Positions 15,082 through 26,130 are shown, counted from the first letter of the stretch. The stretch: 64,000 bases of DNA from Prevotellaceae bacterium UBA1391 (GCA_002305265.1 DBQP01000018.1:33575-97574), one strand, 5' to 3'. Translations and numbers: made by a program. The notes: a model not told the origin generated them from the letters alone.

Positions 15082-17379
15082 ATGATCGACCAGCTCACCA
15101 TCAGCCGCATCCTCGACGCCTCGCCCATCGTCGACGTCGTCGGGCAGTATGTCACGCTGCGTCGTTCCGGTGCCAGCTATAAAGGTCTTTGTCCGTTCCA
15201 CGACGACAAGACCCCTTCCTTCTATGTCAATCCGGCGCGCGGCGTCTGCAAGTGCTTTTCCTGCGGGAAGGGCGGCAACGTCGTCGGATTCATCATGGAA
15301 CAGGAGACGCTCAACTACGTCGACGCCCTGAAATTTCTCGCCCGCCGCGCCGGCATCGAGGTGAAGGAGAAGGAACTCACCGAAGAAGACCGTCGGGCGC
15401 AGAACGAGCGCGAGTCCATGTTCGCCGTCAACGAGTGGGCGTGCCGCTACTTCTCCGAAACCATGCAGTCGACGGAAGACGGACGCGCCATCGGCCTTGC
15501 CTACTTCCGGGCGCGCGGATTCCGCGACGACATCATCCAGAAATTCCAGCTGGGCTTCTGCCTCGACACCTGGGACACGATGTCGCAGGCCGCCATCGCC
15601 AAAGGCTACAAGGCCGACTTTCTCGTCGCCACGGGTCTCTCGACGAAGCGTGACAACGGCACGCTCATCGACAAATTCCGCGGCCGCGCCATCTTCCCCT
15701 GGATCAACCAGAGCGGGCGCGTCGTCGGCTTCGGCGGCCGCGTGCTCGACTCCCGCACCAAGGGCGTCAACCAGAAATACATCAACTCCCCGGCCTCGGC
15801 CATCTACGACAAGAGCCGGGAGCTCTACGGCATCTTCCAGGCGAAGAAGCAAATCTCGAAGGAGAACCTCGTCTACATGGTGGAGGGCTACACCGACGTC
15901 ATCTCCATGCACCAGTGCGGTATCGAGAACGTCGTGGCCAACAGCGGAACCGCCCTCACCCATCCCCAGATTCAGCTGCTCAAGCGGCTCACGTCGAACG
16001 TCACGCTCCTCTACGACGGCGATGCTGCCGGTGTCAAGGCCGCGCTCCGCGGAACCGACATGTTCCTGGCCGAGGGCATGAACGTGAAAGTCTTGCTCCT
16101 GCCCGACGGACAGGACCCCGACGAGTTTGCCCGCCAGCACACCAGCGAGGAGTTCCGCGAATATGTCACGGCCCACCAGACCGACTTCATCCTGTTCAAG
16201 GTCCAGCTCCTGCTGGCCGAAGCCGGACGCGACCCGCGCAAGCGCTCCGAACTGGCCACGAACATGCTCCAGTCCATCTGTGTCATCCCGCAGGAAATTG
16301 TCCGCTCCAGCTACATCCACGAGTGCGCGGAGCAGATGAACCTGAGCGAAGACATGCTGCTGCGCGAGTGCAACCGCATGCGCCGCCGCTACCTCGAGGA
16401 GCAGAGCCTCGAGCGCCAGCGCGAGGCCGAGCGGCGCGAGCGACTTCAGGCACAGCAGCCGCAAGCCGAGGCCGACGACGCATCCGTGCCGCCGCCTGCC
16501 CACGAGGCACCGTTGGCACCGCCGCCCGAGGCGTGGACCGACATGCCGTCGGCACCGCTGCCCGACGTCCCCGCCGACCTCCTGCCTCCGCACGACATCC
16601 CCACCACCTCCGGCAACATCAGTGCCTTGCCCGACGGACTCATCCCGCCGCCCGAGCTGCGCGACGAGCGCCAGCCGCAGTTGCCCGACGAGCTGCTGGC
16701 CGCAGCGCCCGCACAGCCGCAGGCCGTCAGCCCGTACCCCAGCGAGCTCGAGCGCGCCTTCAGCGCCGCCCCCTCGTCGAAACTCACCGAGATCGAGCTC
16801 CTCATCCTGCGCGAAGTGCTCCGCTACGGCTCCGACACCATCCTCACCGTCGCTCCCGACGGCACCGACACGCCGACCACGATCGCCCAGTTCGTGGCCG
16901 ACCAGCTCGCCATCGACGGGCTCAACTTCAGCCAGCCGCTCCACACCGCCGTCCTCCACACCGCGCTCAACGCCATCAGCCGGCTCGGCGCGCCCACGCC
17001 CGACGGGCACAGCGCTGCCGACGACGCTTCCCAGCCGACACAGGCCGAAGCCCGCCAGCGCACCTACATGCAGGCCTTCACCTACAATGCCGACCTGCAC
17101 ATCGCACACCTCGCCTCCGACCTCCTGTCGGAGCGCTACCAGCTGAGCAAACTGATGCAGACGGGCGAGACCACCGACATCGGCGCCAACATCTCCCACC
17201 TCATGCTCGACTACAAGCTCGAGATTCTCAACGTGCGCATGGCCGCGCTCCAGCGCGAGATCAAGCAAGACGCCACGGCCGCCAATCCACAGCGCGCGAG
17301 AGAGATTTTCAAGGAGATGGCCGACATCACGCGCATCAAGCGCGCCATGAGCGACCTGCTCGGACAACGCATCATGTAG
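15082..17379 (+). CDS. dnaG: DNA primase
   Basis: DnaG synthesises RNA primers at the replication fork. The 765-residue protein has the N-terminal CHC2 zinc domain (C37, H40, C58, C61; CX2H-X17-CX2C). A catalytic core with a TOPRIM fold follows, with glutamate in MVEGYTDV (about 267) and LYDGDAAG (about 310). A long linker rich in Pro, Ala and Glu (about 450-560) separates the core from a C-terminal helicase-binding region (about 570-765) that ends in helices typical of the DnaB-interacting bundle. The linker makes it longer than most DnaG proteins (about 600-700 residues). It ends at a shared bidirectional terminator with rlpA. Confidence 0.95.
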   Translation: MIDQLTISRILDASPIVDVVGQYVTLRRSGASYKGLCPFHDDKTPSFYVNPARGVCKCFSCGKGGNVVGFIMEQETLNYVDALKFLARRAGIEVKEKELTEEDRRAQNERESMFAVNEWACRYFSETMQSTEDGRAIGLAYFRARGFRDDIIQKFQLGFCLDTWDTMSQAAIAKGYKADFLVATGLSTKRDNGTLIDKFRGRAIFPWINQSGRVVGFGGRVLDSRTKGVNQKYINSPASAIYDKSRELYGIFQAKKQISKENLVYMVEGYTDVISMHQCGIENVVANSGTALTHPQIQLLKRLTSNVTLLYDGDAAGVKAALRGTDMFLAEGMNVKVLLLPDGQDPDEFARQHTSEEFREYVTAHQTDFILFKVQLLLAEAGRDPRKRSELATNMLQSICVIPQEIVRSSYIHECAEQMNLSEDMLLRECNRMRRRYLEEQSLERQREAERRERLQAQQPQAEADDASVPPPAHEAPLAPPPEAWTDMPSAPLPDVPADLLPPHDIPTTSGNISALPDGLIPPPELRDERQPQLPDELLAAAPAQPQAVSPYPSELERAFSAAPSSKLTEIELLILREVLRYGSDTILTVAPDGTDTPTTIAQFVADQLAIDGLNFSQPLHTAVLHTALNAISRLGAPTPDGHSAADDASQPTQAEARQRTYMQAFTYNADLHIAHLASDLLSERYQLSKLMQTGETTDIGANISHLMLDYKLEILNVRMAALQREIKQDATAANPQRAREIFKEMADITRIKRAMSDLLGQRIM

Positions 17380-17395
17380 CCGCATCCGCACAACG

Positions 17396-17439
17396 CGCGG
17401 GGCGCACCGGAATCCATCCCGATTCCGATGCGCCCCGCG
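17396..17439. terminator. Bidirectional terminator between dnaG and rlpA
   Basis: A perfect 10-bp stem CGCGGGGCGC/GCGCCCCGCG (17396-17405 and 17430-17439) continues inward with GGAAT/ATTCC after a small asymmetric bulge. It lies between two convergent genes, 16 bases after the dnaG stop. Confidence 0.8.
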
Positions 17440-17461
17440 CCGTTTACTCTCCTTTGCCCTC

Positions 17462-18079
17462 CTATCGGTGGGCGTTCCGGCCCGTTTCAGGCCGCTTTTC
17501 CGTCGTCCGTCTGCCTGCCGCAGCCGGATTCTCCGGACGTGGCCGCCGCCAGTCGTACTGGTCCGGCCACTGGAGCTCCATCCGCAGTTCGGGCGGATCC
17601 AGCACAAACTCCTTCATGTAGTCCGGCTGCCGCGCCATCTCCTGCTCCATGCGCTCCTGCAGGATGCTCTGCTCCGAAGGCAGCACCTCGCACCTCACAC
17701 GCATCACCCCCGGCCCGATCATGTTCAGTTCACGCGCTGCCGCCCTGCTCACGTCAATCACGCGGTCGCGGCCGAAGGGGCCACGATCGGTCACGCGAAC
17801 CGTCACGCTCCGCCCGTTGGCCACGCCCGTCACACGCAACAGCGTGCCGAACGGCAACGAACGGTGCGCACACACGAAGTCGTTCTTGTCGTACACCTCG
17901 CCCGACGACATGCGTCGGCCGTGCATCCGGTCCGAATAGTACGACGACATGCCCTCAAACGCCTGCTGCGCCCGCATCCCGCAGGCCATCAGCAGACACA
18001 GCCACACCGCCGCCATCCTGCATGGCAGCAGGCGACGGAAGCCGGCGAAGAGAGAAAAAAGAGAGTGAGAATGTTTCAT
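17462..18079 (-). CDS. rlpA: RlpA-like septal ring lytic transglycosylase-type protein
   Basis: The 205-residue protein carries a double-psi beta-barrel (RlpA type, about 42-130). Its motifs are SSYYSDRMHGRRMSSGEVYD, AHRSLPFGTLLRV and VRVTDRGPFGRDRVIDVSRAAA. The final aspartate (D in VIDVS) is the conserved putative catalytic residue of RlpA. A hydrophobic segment (about 22-37, MAAVWLCLLMACGMRAQ) is the signal peptide; a shorter start at that methionine is possible and would give a more standard leader. There is no SPOR domain, unlike E. coli RlpA. The C-terminal tail is charged and Arg-rich with no recognised domain. Members cleave naked glycan strands or act structurally at the septum. Confidence 0.85.
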   Translation of the reverse strand: MKHSHSLFSLFAGFRRLLPCRMAAVWLCLLMACGMRAQQAFEGMSSYYSDRMHGRRMSSGEVYDKNDFVCAHRSLPFGTLLRVTGVANGRSVTVRVTDRGPFGRDRVIDVSRAAARELNMIGPGVMRVRCEVLPSEQSILQERMEQEMARQPDYMKEFVLDPPELRMELQWPDQYDWRRPRPENPAAAGRRTTEKRPETGRNAHR

Positions 18080-18359
18080 GGAAGTGGTGTCAAGTCAGGC
18101 CCCGACAAGCGGAAAAGAGTCTGGCGGGCGCACACTCAATTTGCGAATGTACACATTTTCAGCCTTTCCACCACAATTCCGCCCTCATTTTAACACATTT
18201 TACCGCTCCCAGCCACCCAGCGCCATTCCTTTCCCTCCCGCTCTCCGCCCCGCTCCGACAGCACCCGTCCGCCCCGTGCCCAGCTTTTCCCAGCCACCCC
18301 GCGCCCACCGTCAGTGGGCCGACGTCGCCCCCTCCCTCCGCCAGTCCGCTTCCCCTCGT

Positions 18360-18424
18360 TCCACACGAAGGCCTTCCCGCAGCATCACGAAGGCCTTCTT
18401 GCAGCATCACGAAGGCCTTCCCAC
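18360..18424. repeat. 22-bp array with CGAAGGCCTTC core (family A), 3 copies
   Basis: CGAAGGCCTTC begins at 18366, 18388 and 18410, exactly 22 bases apart; the linker CGCAGCATCA or a close variant joins the copies. The array lies in the 650-base gap between the divergent rlpA and tetR genes. The remainder of the gap is C-rich and shows no gene. Confidence 0.92.
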
Positions 18425-18622
18425 AACGGCCACGGCGTCTGCTTCGCCCGCCCCGCGCGCCGCCCAAGTGCGGTGACGGCGCAGTCCGTCCCCCGCCCGC
18501 CAACACCCGCAGCACGCCCCGTGCGTCGCTCCACCGCCCGAAACCCACCGCGATTGTGCAAGACATATACTACTAAGAACCAAATAGTTGACCACGCGAA
18601 AAAGAAAAGAGTGCATAACAAA

Positions 18623-18654
18623 TTTGCTACATTCGGAATTTTCTCTTAAATTTG
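18623..18654 (+). promoter_or_regulatory. Promoter of the TetR-family gene
   Basis: TTTG (18623-18626) and TAAATTTG (18647-18654) lie 20 bases apart, a good Bacteroidota promoter about 75 bases before the ATG. Confidence 0.75.
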
Positions 18655-18729
18655 TACACGAAAACAACACAGGCCGCAGCCCTGCCCCGCAGTCTGCTGC
18701 CGCCGACCCATCAAACATTCTGACGAACC

Positions 18730-19344
18730 ATGCCAGTCTCAAAGACCAGAAACATGCTGGTAGACGTAGCCCGCCAGCTCTTCGCCAAAAACGGTTTCGA
18801 GAACACGACGATGAACGACATCGCCCTTTCTTCCAACCGCGGACGGCGTACCCTCTACACCTATTTCAAAAGCAAGGAGGAAGTCTACTATGCCGTCATC
18901 CAGACCGAGCTGGAACGTCTGTTCGCCCGCATGGAGGAAGTGTCGCGGCTGAGCATTCCGCCCGAAGACAAGATCATCCAGCTCATCTTCGCCCATCTCG
19001 ACGTGGTGAAGGATGCCGTCTACCGCAACGGCAACCTGCGGGCCGAGTTCTTCCGCGAAATCTGGAAGGTGGAGTCCGTGCGCCGCAGCTTCGACCGCAT
19101 GGAGGTCTCCCTCTTCCGCCGCGTCATCAACGAAGGCATCGACAAAGGCTCCTTCCACGTGCGCAACTCGCGCCTCACGGCCGAGATCATGCACTACTGC
19201 CTCAAAGGATGCGAAGTGCCCTACATCTTCGGCCGCTATGCCGCCAAGGGCCCCGACGAGCTCTACCCCTACGTGCGCAACATGGTGCTCCGCCATTTCG
19301 GCATGACCTACCGCAGCAACGCCGCCGACATGTACCCCATCTGA
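18730..19344 (+). CDS. TetR/AcrR-family transcriptional regulator
   Basis: The 204-residue protein has an N-terminal TetR helix-turn-helix (about 8-55) with the typical ending RRTLYTYFKSKEEVYYAV. An all-helical ligand-binding/dimerisation domain follows, whose effector cannot be guessed. It lies 188 bases upstream of a fabG-type reductase gene on the same strand. This could mean control of fatty-acid synthesis genes, but that is inference from position. The intervening 188 bases show no repeat and no clear promoter. Confidence 0.9.
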   Translation: MPVSKTRNMLVDVARQLFAKNGFENTTMNDIALSSNRGRRTLYTYFKSKEEVYYAVIQTELERLFARMEEVSRLSIPPEDKIIQLIFAHLDVVKDAVYRNGNLRAEFFREIWKVESVRRSFDRMEVSLFRRVINEGIDKGSFHVRNSRLTAEIMHYCLKGCEVPYIFGRYAAKGPDELYPYVRNMVLRHFGMTYRSNAADMYPI

Positions 19345-19532
19345 CGCCCGCCGGCGCACCGCAGGCCCCGTCCGCAACGCAGCTGCCCCAAGCGGCGGAG
19401 CCAGTGCGCGGCCGCGGACCGACGCCTCGCGTGCTACGACGGACGCGCCCCACCCAACCACGAAATCCTCACCCGCAGGAGGACGCCCCTATCCTTCTGG
19501 GAACATACACACTCAAACCTAAAAAACAGCAA

Positions 19533-20279
19533 ATGGGACTTTTAACAGGTAGAACCGCACTCATCACAGGTGCTGCCCGCGGTATCGGCAAAGGTATCGC
19601 GCTCAAATTCGCCGCAGAAGGCGCAAACATCGCATTCACCGACCTCGTCATCGACGAGAACGGAAAGGCCACGGAGGCTGAGATCGCCGCCCTCGGCGTG
19701 AAGGTCAAGGGCTACGCCAGCAACGCCGCCGACTTTGCCCAGACCGAAGCCGTCGTCGCTCAGGTAAAGGAAGACTTCGGCAGCATCGACATTCTCGTCA
19801 ACAACGCCGGCATCACGAAGGACGGTCTGATGCTCCGCATGACCGAAGCGCAGTGGGACGCAGTGATTGCCGTCAACCTCAAGTCGGCCTTCAACTTCAT
19901 CCACGCGTGCACGCCCATCATGATGCGCCAGCGCGGCGGCAACATCATCAACATGGCCTCGGTGGTCGGCGTTCATGGCAACGCAGGCCAGTGCAACTAC
20001 TCCGCCTCGAAGGCCGGCCTCATCGCTCTGGCCAAGAGCATCGCGCAGGAGATGGGCGCCAAGGGCATCCGTGCCAACGCCATCGCCCCCGGCTTCATTG
20101 AGACTGCCATGACGGAAGCACTGTCCGACGACGTGCGCCAGGCATGGGCACAGAAGATTCCGCTCCGCCGCGCAGGCCAGGTGGAGGATATCGCCAACAC
20201 GGCCCTCTATCTCGCGTCCGACCTCTCCTCCTACGTCACCGGTCAGGTCATCGAAGTCGACGGCGGCATGAACATGTAA
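19533..20279 (+). CDS. fabG: 3-oxoacyl-ACP reductase (SDR family)
   Basis: FabG reduces 3-oxoacyl-ACP with NADPH in fatty-acid elongation. The 248-residue SDR protein has the cofactor motif TGAARGIG (12-19), NNAG (90-93) and the catalytic triad S143, Y156 and K160 (YSASK). FabG-typical segments are PGFIETAMT (about 189) and a C-terminal GQVIEVDGGMNM. The ATG at 19533 gives an N-terminus that leads straight into the first beta strand; the frame is open far upstream but no other start makes sense. Another SDR specificity cannot be excluded, but the C-terminus is strongly FabG-like. Confidence 0.92.
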   Translation: MGLLTGRTALITGAARGIGKGIALKFAAEGANIAFTDLVIDENGKATEAEIAALGVKVKGYASNAADFAQTEAVVAQVKEDFGSIDILVNNAGITKDGLMLRMTEAQWDAVIAVNLKSAFNFIHACTPIMMRQRGGNIINMASVVGVHGNAGQCNYSASKAGLIALAKSIAQEMGAKGIRANAIAPGFIETAMTEALSDDVRQAWAQKIPLRRAGQVEDIANTALYLASDLSSYVTGQVIEVDGGMNM

Positions 20280-20413
20280 TCCGCAACACCGCAGAACCCG
20301 TCGAAGGATCCGGAACGAGACGAGGGGCACGGCTTCAGCAGCCGCCCGCCCCGGCGTGTCCTTTCGGGTCCTTCGTCCATTTTTTCCCCAGCCACCCTCC
20401 AAACCCCACCCAC

Positions 20414-21079
20414 GTGCAAGTACTCTACGAAGACAACCACATCATCATCGTCAGCAAGGAAGCCGGCGAGATCGTACAAGGCGACAAGACCGGCGACACG
20501 CCCCTCTCCGACGTCGTCAAGCAGTACATCAAGGAGGCCTACGCCAAGCCCGGCAACGTGTTTCTCGGCGTCGTCCACCGCCTCGACCGCCCCGTGAGCG
20601 GCATCGTCGTCTTCGCCCGCACCAGCAAGGCACTGGCGCGCCTGAACGAGATGTTCCGCCAGGGCGAGGTGGAGAAGACCTACCGCGCCATCGTGCGCGA
20701 CACGCCGCCGGAGCCCGAGGCCACGCTCACCGACTGGCTCGTGCGCAACGAGAAACAGAACAAGTCGTACGTCAGCGCCCCCGAGGCGAAAGGAGCAAAG
20801 AAAGCCGTGCTCGACTACCGCACCATCGGCCGCAGCGACCACTACTCCCTGCTCGAAATCAACCTCCACACCGGCCGCCACCACCAAATCCGTTGCCAGC
20901 TGGCCCACATCGGCTGCCCCATCCGCGGCGACCTCAAGTACGGCGCACGCCGCTCCAACCCCGACGGCAGCATCTCGCTCTGCGCGCACAGCGTGAGCTT
21001 CGTCCACCCCATCAGCCAGAAGCCCATCCACGTCGTGGCCCCGCTGCCGGCCGACCCCCTCTGGGCGAAATTCTCCTGA
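20414..21079 (+). CDS. RluA-family 23S rRNA/tRNA pseudouridine synthase, GTG start
   Basis: The 221-residue protein is an RluA-type pseudouridine synthase without an S4 domain. The catalytic aspartate is D58 in VHRLDRPVSGIVVFART. The segments LHTGRHHQIRCQLAHIGCPIRGDLKYG (about 157-183) and AHSVSFVHP are family-typical. No in-frame ATG exists between the fabG stop and the conserved region. The GTG at 20414 gives VQVLYEDNHIIIV, the usual first strand, so it is taken as the start. The exact target uridine is not decidable; short S4-less members modify 23S rRNA or tRNA. It follows fabG after 134 bases. Confidence 0.88.
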   Translation: MQVLYEDNHIIIVSKEAGEIVQGDKTGDTPLSDVVKQYIKEAYAKPGNVFLGVVHRLDRPVSGIVVFARTSKALARLNEMFRQGEVEKTYRAIVRDTPPEPEATLTDWLVRNEKQNKSYVSAPEAKGAKKAVLDYRTIGRSDHYSLLEINLHTGRHHQIRCQLAHIGCPIRGDLKYGARRSNPDGSISLCAHSVSFVHPISQKPIHVVAPLPADPLWAKFS

Positions 21080-21193
21080 CCGCCAGCCCACGCACGCTCT
21101 CAAGCCATTCCCCCTCCGCAGAAGCGCATCCGGCCCCGCCGCCCGATGCGCTTCTGCCGCTTGCGGGGAGAAGCCGACGGGCGCATCGACCGG

Positions 21194-21262
21194 AAAAAAC
21201 GAACGCAGTCGTTTTGGAAAACGAACGCAGTCATTTTGGAAAACGAACGCAGTCGTTTTCCG
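21194..21262. repeat. 22-bp array, CGAACGCAGTCGTTTT core (family B), 3 copies
   Basis: CGAACGCAGTC begins at 21200, 21222 and 21244, exactly 22 bases apart. The linker TTTTGGAAAA between copies is itself symmetric. It lies between the pseudouridine synthase gene and the promoter of the metal ATPase gene. Confidence 0.93.
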
Positions 21263-21370
21263 CTGCCGCGCTCCTGCCAGCAGGCAGGGCGCAGCAGCGC
21301 ACGCGGCGAGGGAGCGGGAACGAGTTCGCCAAGGCGCAAAAAATGCAACAGGGTTGCAAAAAGAACGGAC

Positions 21371-21378
21371 TACCTTTG
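21371..21378 (+). promoter_or_regulatory. -7 box for the metal ATPase gene, followed by a long leader
   Basis: TACCTTTG matches the -7 consensus; no -33 element at the usual distance was seen (a TTG at 21354 is too close). The ATPase ATG is 197 bases further on, and no in-frame ATG lies between. The leader contains the perfect 16-base palindrome CTGCCGCCGGCGGCAG (21436-21451). Confidence 0.55.
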
Positions 21379-21574
21379 CAGCGAAATCCAACGACGAGGC
21401 AGCGCATTCCAGCACCGGCACGCCCCCAAGTCCGCCTGCCGCCGGCGGCAGCACGCGCAGCACAGCGGGCCGGCAGCGCGGCGGAAAGGGCTCCGGCCTG
21501 TGCCCGACGCAAACGTCCCCCGCGGCGAATCCGCCGGAAAAGAATGCCGCCTGCCTCCCCAAACACCCACATCC

Positions 21575-23518
<1,944 letters not shown>

Positions 23519-23540
23519 TGCCACTCTCGATATTTCTTCG

Positions 23541-23548
23541 TACCTTTG
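23541..23548 (+). promoter_or_regulatory. -7 box upstream of the LicD-family gene
   Basis: TACCTTTG lies 47 bases before the start codon and 22 bases after the ATPase stop. No -33 element is obvious. Confidence 0.55.
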
Positions 23549-23594
23549 CCACGACTCACCCGCCGCCCGCTCGGGGCAAAATCCTCTTAGACAC

Positions 23595-24431
23595 ATGGCT
23601 ACATACGACATTCGCCCGCTGCAGCTCCGCATGCTGGACGACCTTCTGGAAATCGACCGCACGCTGCGCGCGCATGGTCTGCGCTACTACATGGTGTCGG
23701 GCACGATGCTCGGTGCGGCGCGCCACAAAGGCTTCATCCCCTGGGACGACGACATCGACCTTGGCATGCCGCGCGCCGACTACGAGCAGTTGCTCGCCCA
23801 CTGGCGCGAATGGCTGCCGCAGCCGCTCGAGCTCGTATGTCCGGAGGAAGACGCGGACTATCCGCTGCCATACGCGAAGATTCAGAACGCGGAAACCACG
23901 GTGGTCGAAAAAACCTATCGAGGTGCGCCCGGAGGCATCTTCGTCGACGTGTTTCCGCTCGACGGTGTGCCGGAAGGCCGCGTGGCCCGATGGTGGCACT
24001 TCCGCCGCTTTCTGGTGCTGCGCAAGCTCGTCTACTTCATCTACCGCGACCCCTTCAAGCACGGCCGAGGCATGCGCTCGTGGTGGCCGCGCATCCTGCA
24101 GTCGCTGTTTCCGCGGCAGGCCACACAGCGCCGGCTGCGCCGGCTGCTGATGTCGGTGGACTTCGACGGCGCGCGCTACGTGTCGGAACACTACAACGGC
24201 AGCACGCTCTACATGCCGCGCTCCTACTTCGGAACGCCGACAGCGTATGATTTCGAGGGGCACAAAATCCTGGGCGTGGCAGAGGCCGACGCCTATCTCA
24301 CGCGCGAATACGGCGCTTGGCGCGAGCTGCCGCCAGTAGAGAAAAGGCATCAGCACCATTTCCACTACCTCAACCTGCACCAGCCCTACCGCGCATACAA
24401 ACCCACGGAAGCGCAGCCGCCGCAGGAATAG
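23595..24431 (+). CDS. LicD-family phosphotransferase
   Basis: The 278-residue protein has the LicD/nucleotidyltransferase-like fold signature. YYMVSGTMLGAARHKGFIPWDDDIDLG (about 31-57) is present, with the metal-binding acidic cluster D51-D53 and D55. GGIFVDVFPLDGVP (about 110-123) and a late FGTPTAYDFEGHKI segment are also family-typical. LicD proteins transfer phosphocholine or similar phospho-groups onto surface glycans and teichoic acids; in Bacteroidota they usually lie in capsule or LPS loci. Here it stands alone between a metal ATPase and a convergent regulator, so its acceptor is unknown. The ATG at 23595 is chosen because it follows the promoter box and starts the conserved region. 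Confidence 0.87.
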   Translation: MATYDIRPLQLRMLDDLLEIDRTLRAHGLRYYMVSGTMLGAARHKGFIPWDDDIDLGMPRADYEQLLAHWREWLPQPLELVCPEEDADYPLPYAKIQNAETTVVEKTYRGAPGGIFVDVFPLDGVPEGRVARWWHFRRFLVLRKLVYFIYRDPFKHGRGMRSWWPRILQSLFPRQATQRRLRRLLMSVDFDGARYVSEHYNGSTLYMPRSYFGTPTAYDFEGHKILGVAEADAYLTREYGAWRELPPVEKRHQHHFHYLNLHQPYRAYKPTEAQPPQE

Positions 24432-24440
24432 GCCGAGACA

Positions 24441-24463
24441 GCCGCGGCATGCAACGCCGCGGC
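24441..24463 (+). terminator. GC hairpin after the LicD-family gene
   Basis: GCCGCGGC is repeated as an inverted pair (24441-24448 and 24456-24463) with a 7-base loop, 10 bases after the stop codon. No T run follows. The remaining convergent gap to 24695 shows no gene. Confidence 0.5.
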
Positions 24464-24694
24464 ACATGGCAGCAGAGCCCCCCGACCGCATCTCCGGCGC
24501 GCAGGACGAGGCTGCAGGAAAACCATGAAAAACACATCTGGAAGGCAGCCCCCAACACAGCAGGCCGAACCCGACAAGCACATGCGGCGCGCAGGAAAGA
24601 CCTTCACACCGCACTGGGAAACCAATCGAAAGACATCAGGAATAAGCGCGGAGGCAAGAATTGTCTTCCGCTTGCCTGCATGACGACAGCCGCA

Positions 24695-25735
24695 TCAGCC
24701 GACGGCATGCTGACTGGGAGGATAGCCCATTTTTTTCTTGAAGGCCCGGCGGAACGTGGACGTGGCTGTGAAACCACAAGCGTCCGCCACATAGTCGAGC
24801 GTGTATTCTGGATGTTCACACATCATAGGGAGGGCCTTCCGCTCAATGCGCAAGCCGTTGACATAATCGTAGAACGTCTGCTGAACGACGTTGGTGAAAT
24901 AGGAATTCAGATAGGTGCGGTTGGTATTGAAGCGGACAGCCAGCTCACTGACAGTCAATCCCTTTCTGAGATAGAGTTCTTCCTCGCACATGACTTTCTC
25001 GAAGCACGCGGCAAAGGGAAAATTGTAGGGCGCATCCTGGTCCTTTTTCTTGCATTCCGAGACAATCTCCTGCAGTTCCTCCTGGCTCAGGGGCTGCAGC
25101 GCAAGACACCTGCGGATGAACACATGCCAGGCAAGCACGCTGACCAAATTGTAGACACCGTCCATCCATGGAGACTGCCTGAGCGTCACATAAAGCCAGA
25201 ACAGCTGAAGCAGGACGTAGAAGGCAAAAACAAGAGGCATCCAAGAGAGGTCGATGTCGTTGAGAGAGGAATAATTCTCCCGCACATACCGGCTGTAACG
25301 CTTGGCCCAACGATAGGCCATCGCCAACGTAATGACGGAAAAGAGAATGAGAAAGACCATGTAGGCGATATGGATTGCCACTCCCCGGTGCAAAAAGCCG
25401 AGCAGGACAAAGAGGGGAAACGGCGAAAGCCACCAGGACAGCTTTCTCCATGTGATCCAGCCGGGGCGCGTCAGTTCCAGCAGCAGCAATGAAAAACACA
25501 CCGCACAGACGCCGTCGAGATAAGCTACCGCGCGAAGATTCTCACCGACATAGCGCTCGGGGTGCACGAGCCAGAGGTCTTTCATGAGCAGCAGTGCCCA
25601 CATCAGCAAAGTCACACTGATGATGCGGACAAATCGGCGCGCATCCTTTCTGCGCCAAAGGTGAAGGCCACAGAAGAAAAAATAAGCCGTTGCAAACCCG
25701 TTTGTGTAGACATACCATTCCATAGGCTCCAGCAA
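24695..25735 (-). CDS. Membrane-embedded AraC-family regulator
   Basis: The 346-residue protein has six or seven predicted membrane helices in its N-terminal half (about 12-200). A cytoplasmic AraC helix-turn-helix domain lies at the C-terminus (about 245-346). The HTH includes LTVSELAVRFNTNRTYLNSYFTNV and YTLDYVADACGFTATSTFRRAFKKKMGYPPSQ. One-component regulators of this membrane-AraC kind are common in Bacteroidales and sense envelope or extracellular signals; the ligand is unknown. A shorter start at the second methionine (25723) is equally plausible. GC content looks lower than in the flanking housekeeping genes. It is divergent from the SPFH cluster, which it may control. Confidence 0.85.
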   Translation of the reverse strand: MLEPMEWYVYTNGFATAYFFFCGLHLWRRKDARRFVRIISVTLLMWALLLMKDLWLVHPERYVGENLRAVAYLDGVCAVCFSLLLLELTRPGWITWRKLSWWLSPFPLFVLLGFLHRGVAIHIAYMVFLILFSVITLAMAYRWAKRYSRYVRENYSSLNDIDLSWMPLVFAFYVLLQLFWLYVTLRQSPWMDGVYNLVSVLAWHVFIRRCLALQPLSQEELQEIVSECKKKDQDAPYNFPFAACFEKVMCEEELYLRKGLTVSELAVRFNTNRTYLNSYFTNVVQQTFYDYVNGLRIERKALPMMCEHPEYTLDYVADACGFTATSTFRRAFKKKMGYPPSQHAVG

Positions 25736-25744
25736 TGTTTGCCA

Positions 25745-25752
25745 GCAAAAGT
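25745..25752 (-). promoter_or_regulatory. -7 box of the AraC-type regulator gene
   Basis: Read on the minus strand the sequence is TACTTTTG, a match to TAnnTTTG, ten bases upstream of the first start codon. The short distance favours the downstream start at 25723. No -33 element was found. Confidence 0.5.
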
Positions 25753-25914
25753 AAAAAAAAGTTTTGAATACGCACCGTGATTCTTAAAAATTGTCCAAAA
25801 AGGCGACGTTTTTGTTTCAATGAGCGTCCAATCTGCTTTCAAAAGGCATCAGTCAAGTAGCAGACCATTAAATTTGCAAATGAAACAACAAACGCTGGAA
25901 AACGAAGCATCAAA

Positions 25915-26040
25915 CACTGCGCCATGCGCTTGGAGAGCACAACGCATGCGCTTGTAGAATAAAGAGCATGCGCTTGGAGAGCACAGAACATGCGTTTGGA
26001 GAATATAAAGCATGCGTTTGGAGAATTATAGCACGCTCCA
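25915..26040. repeat. 22-bp array, CATGCGCTTGGAG unit, 5-6 copies
   Basis: CATGCG begins at 25923, 25945, 25967, 25989 and 26011, exactly 22 bases apart, and a degenerate copy follows near 26033. Units alternate slightly (CTTGGAGAGCAC, CTTGTAGAATAA, TTTGGAGAATAT). It lies in the divergent region between the AraC-type gene and the SPFH cluster. A weak AT-rich inverted repeat TTGAAAAAA/TTTTTTCAA follows at 26063-26089. Confidence 0.93.
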
Positions 26041-26130
26041 ACCGAGAGCGTCAGCACAGCCATTGAAAAAACAAAAAGTCTTTTTTCAAAAGGATCAGAT
26101 ACCATCAACAAGAACGCAAATACGAAAGTT

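Noticed and set aside
21379..21574. Riboswitch call for the ATPase leader
   Set aside because: A palindrome alone does not support a known riboswitch class and no conserved core was recognised. Kept only as a finding.
21146..21574. N-terminal extension of the metal ATPase (143 residues)
   Set aside because: The extension would start upstream of the promoter box, run through the family B repeat array and consist of Arg/Pro-rich low-complexity sequence without an HMA domain.
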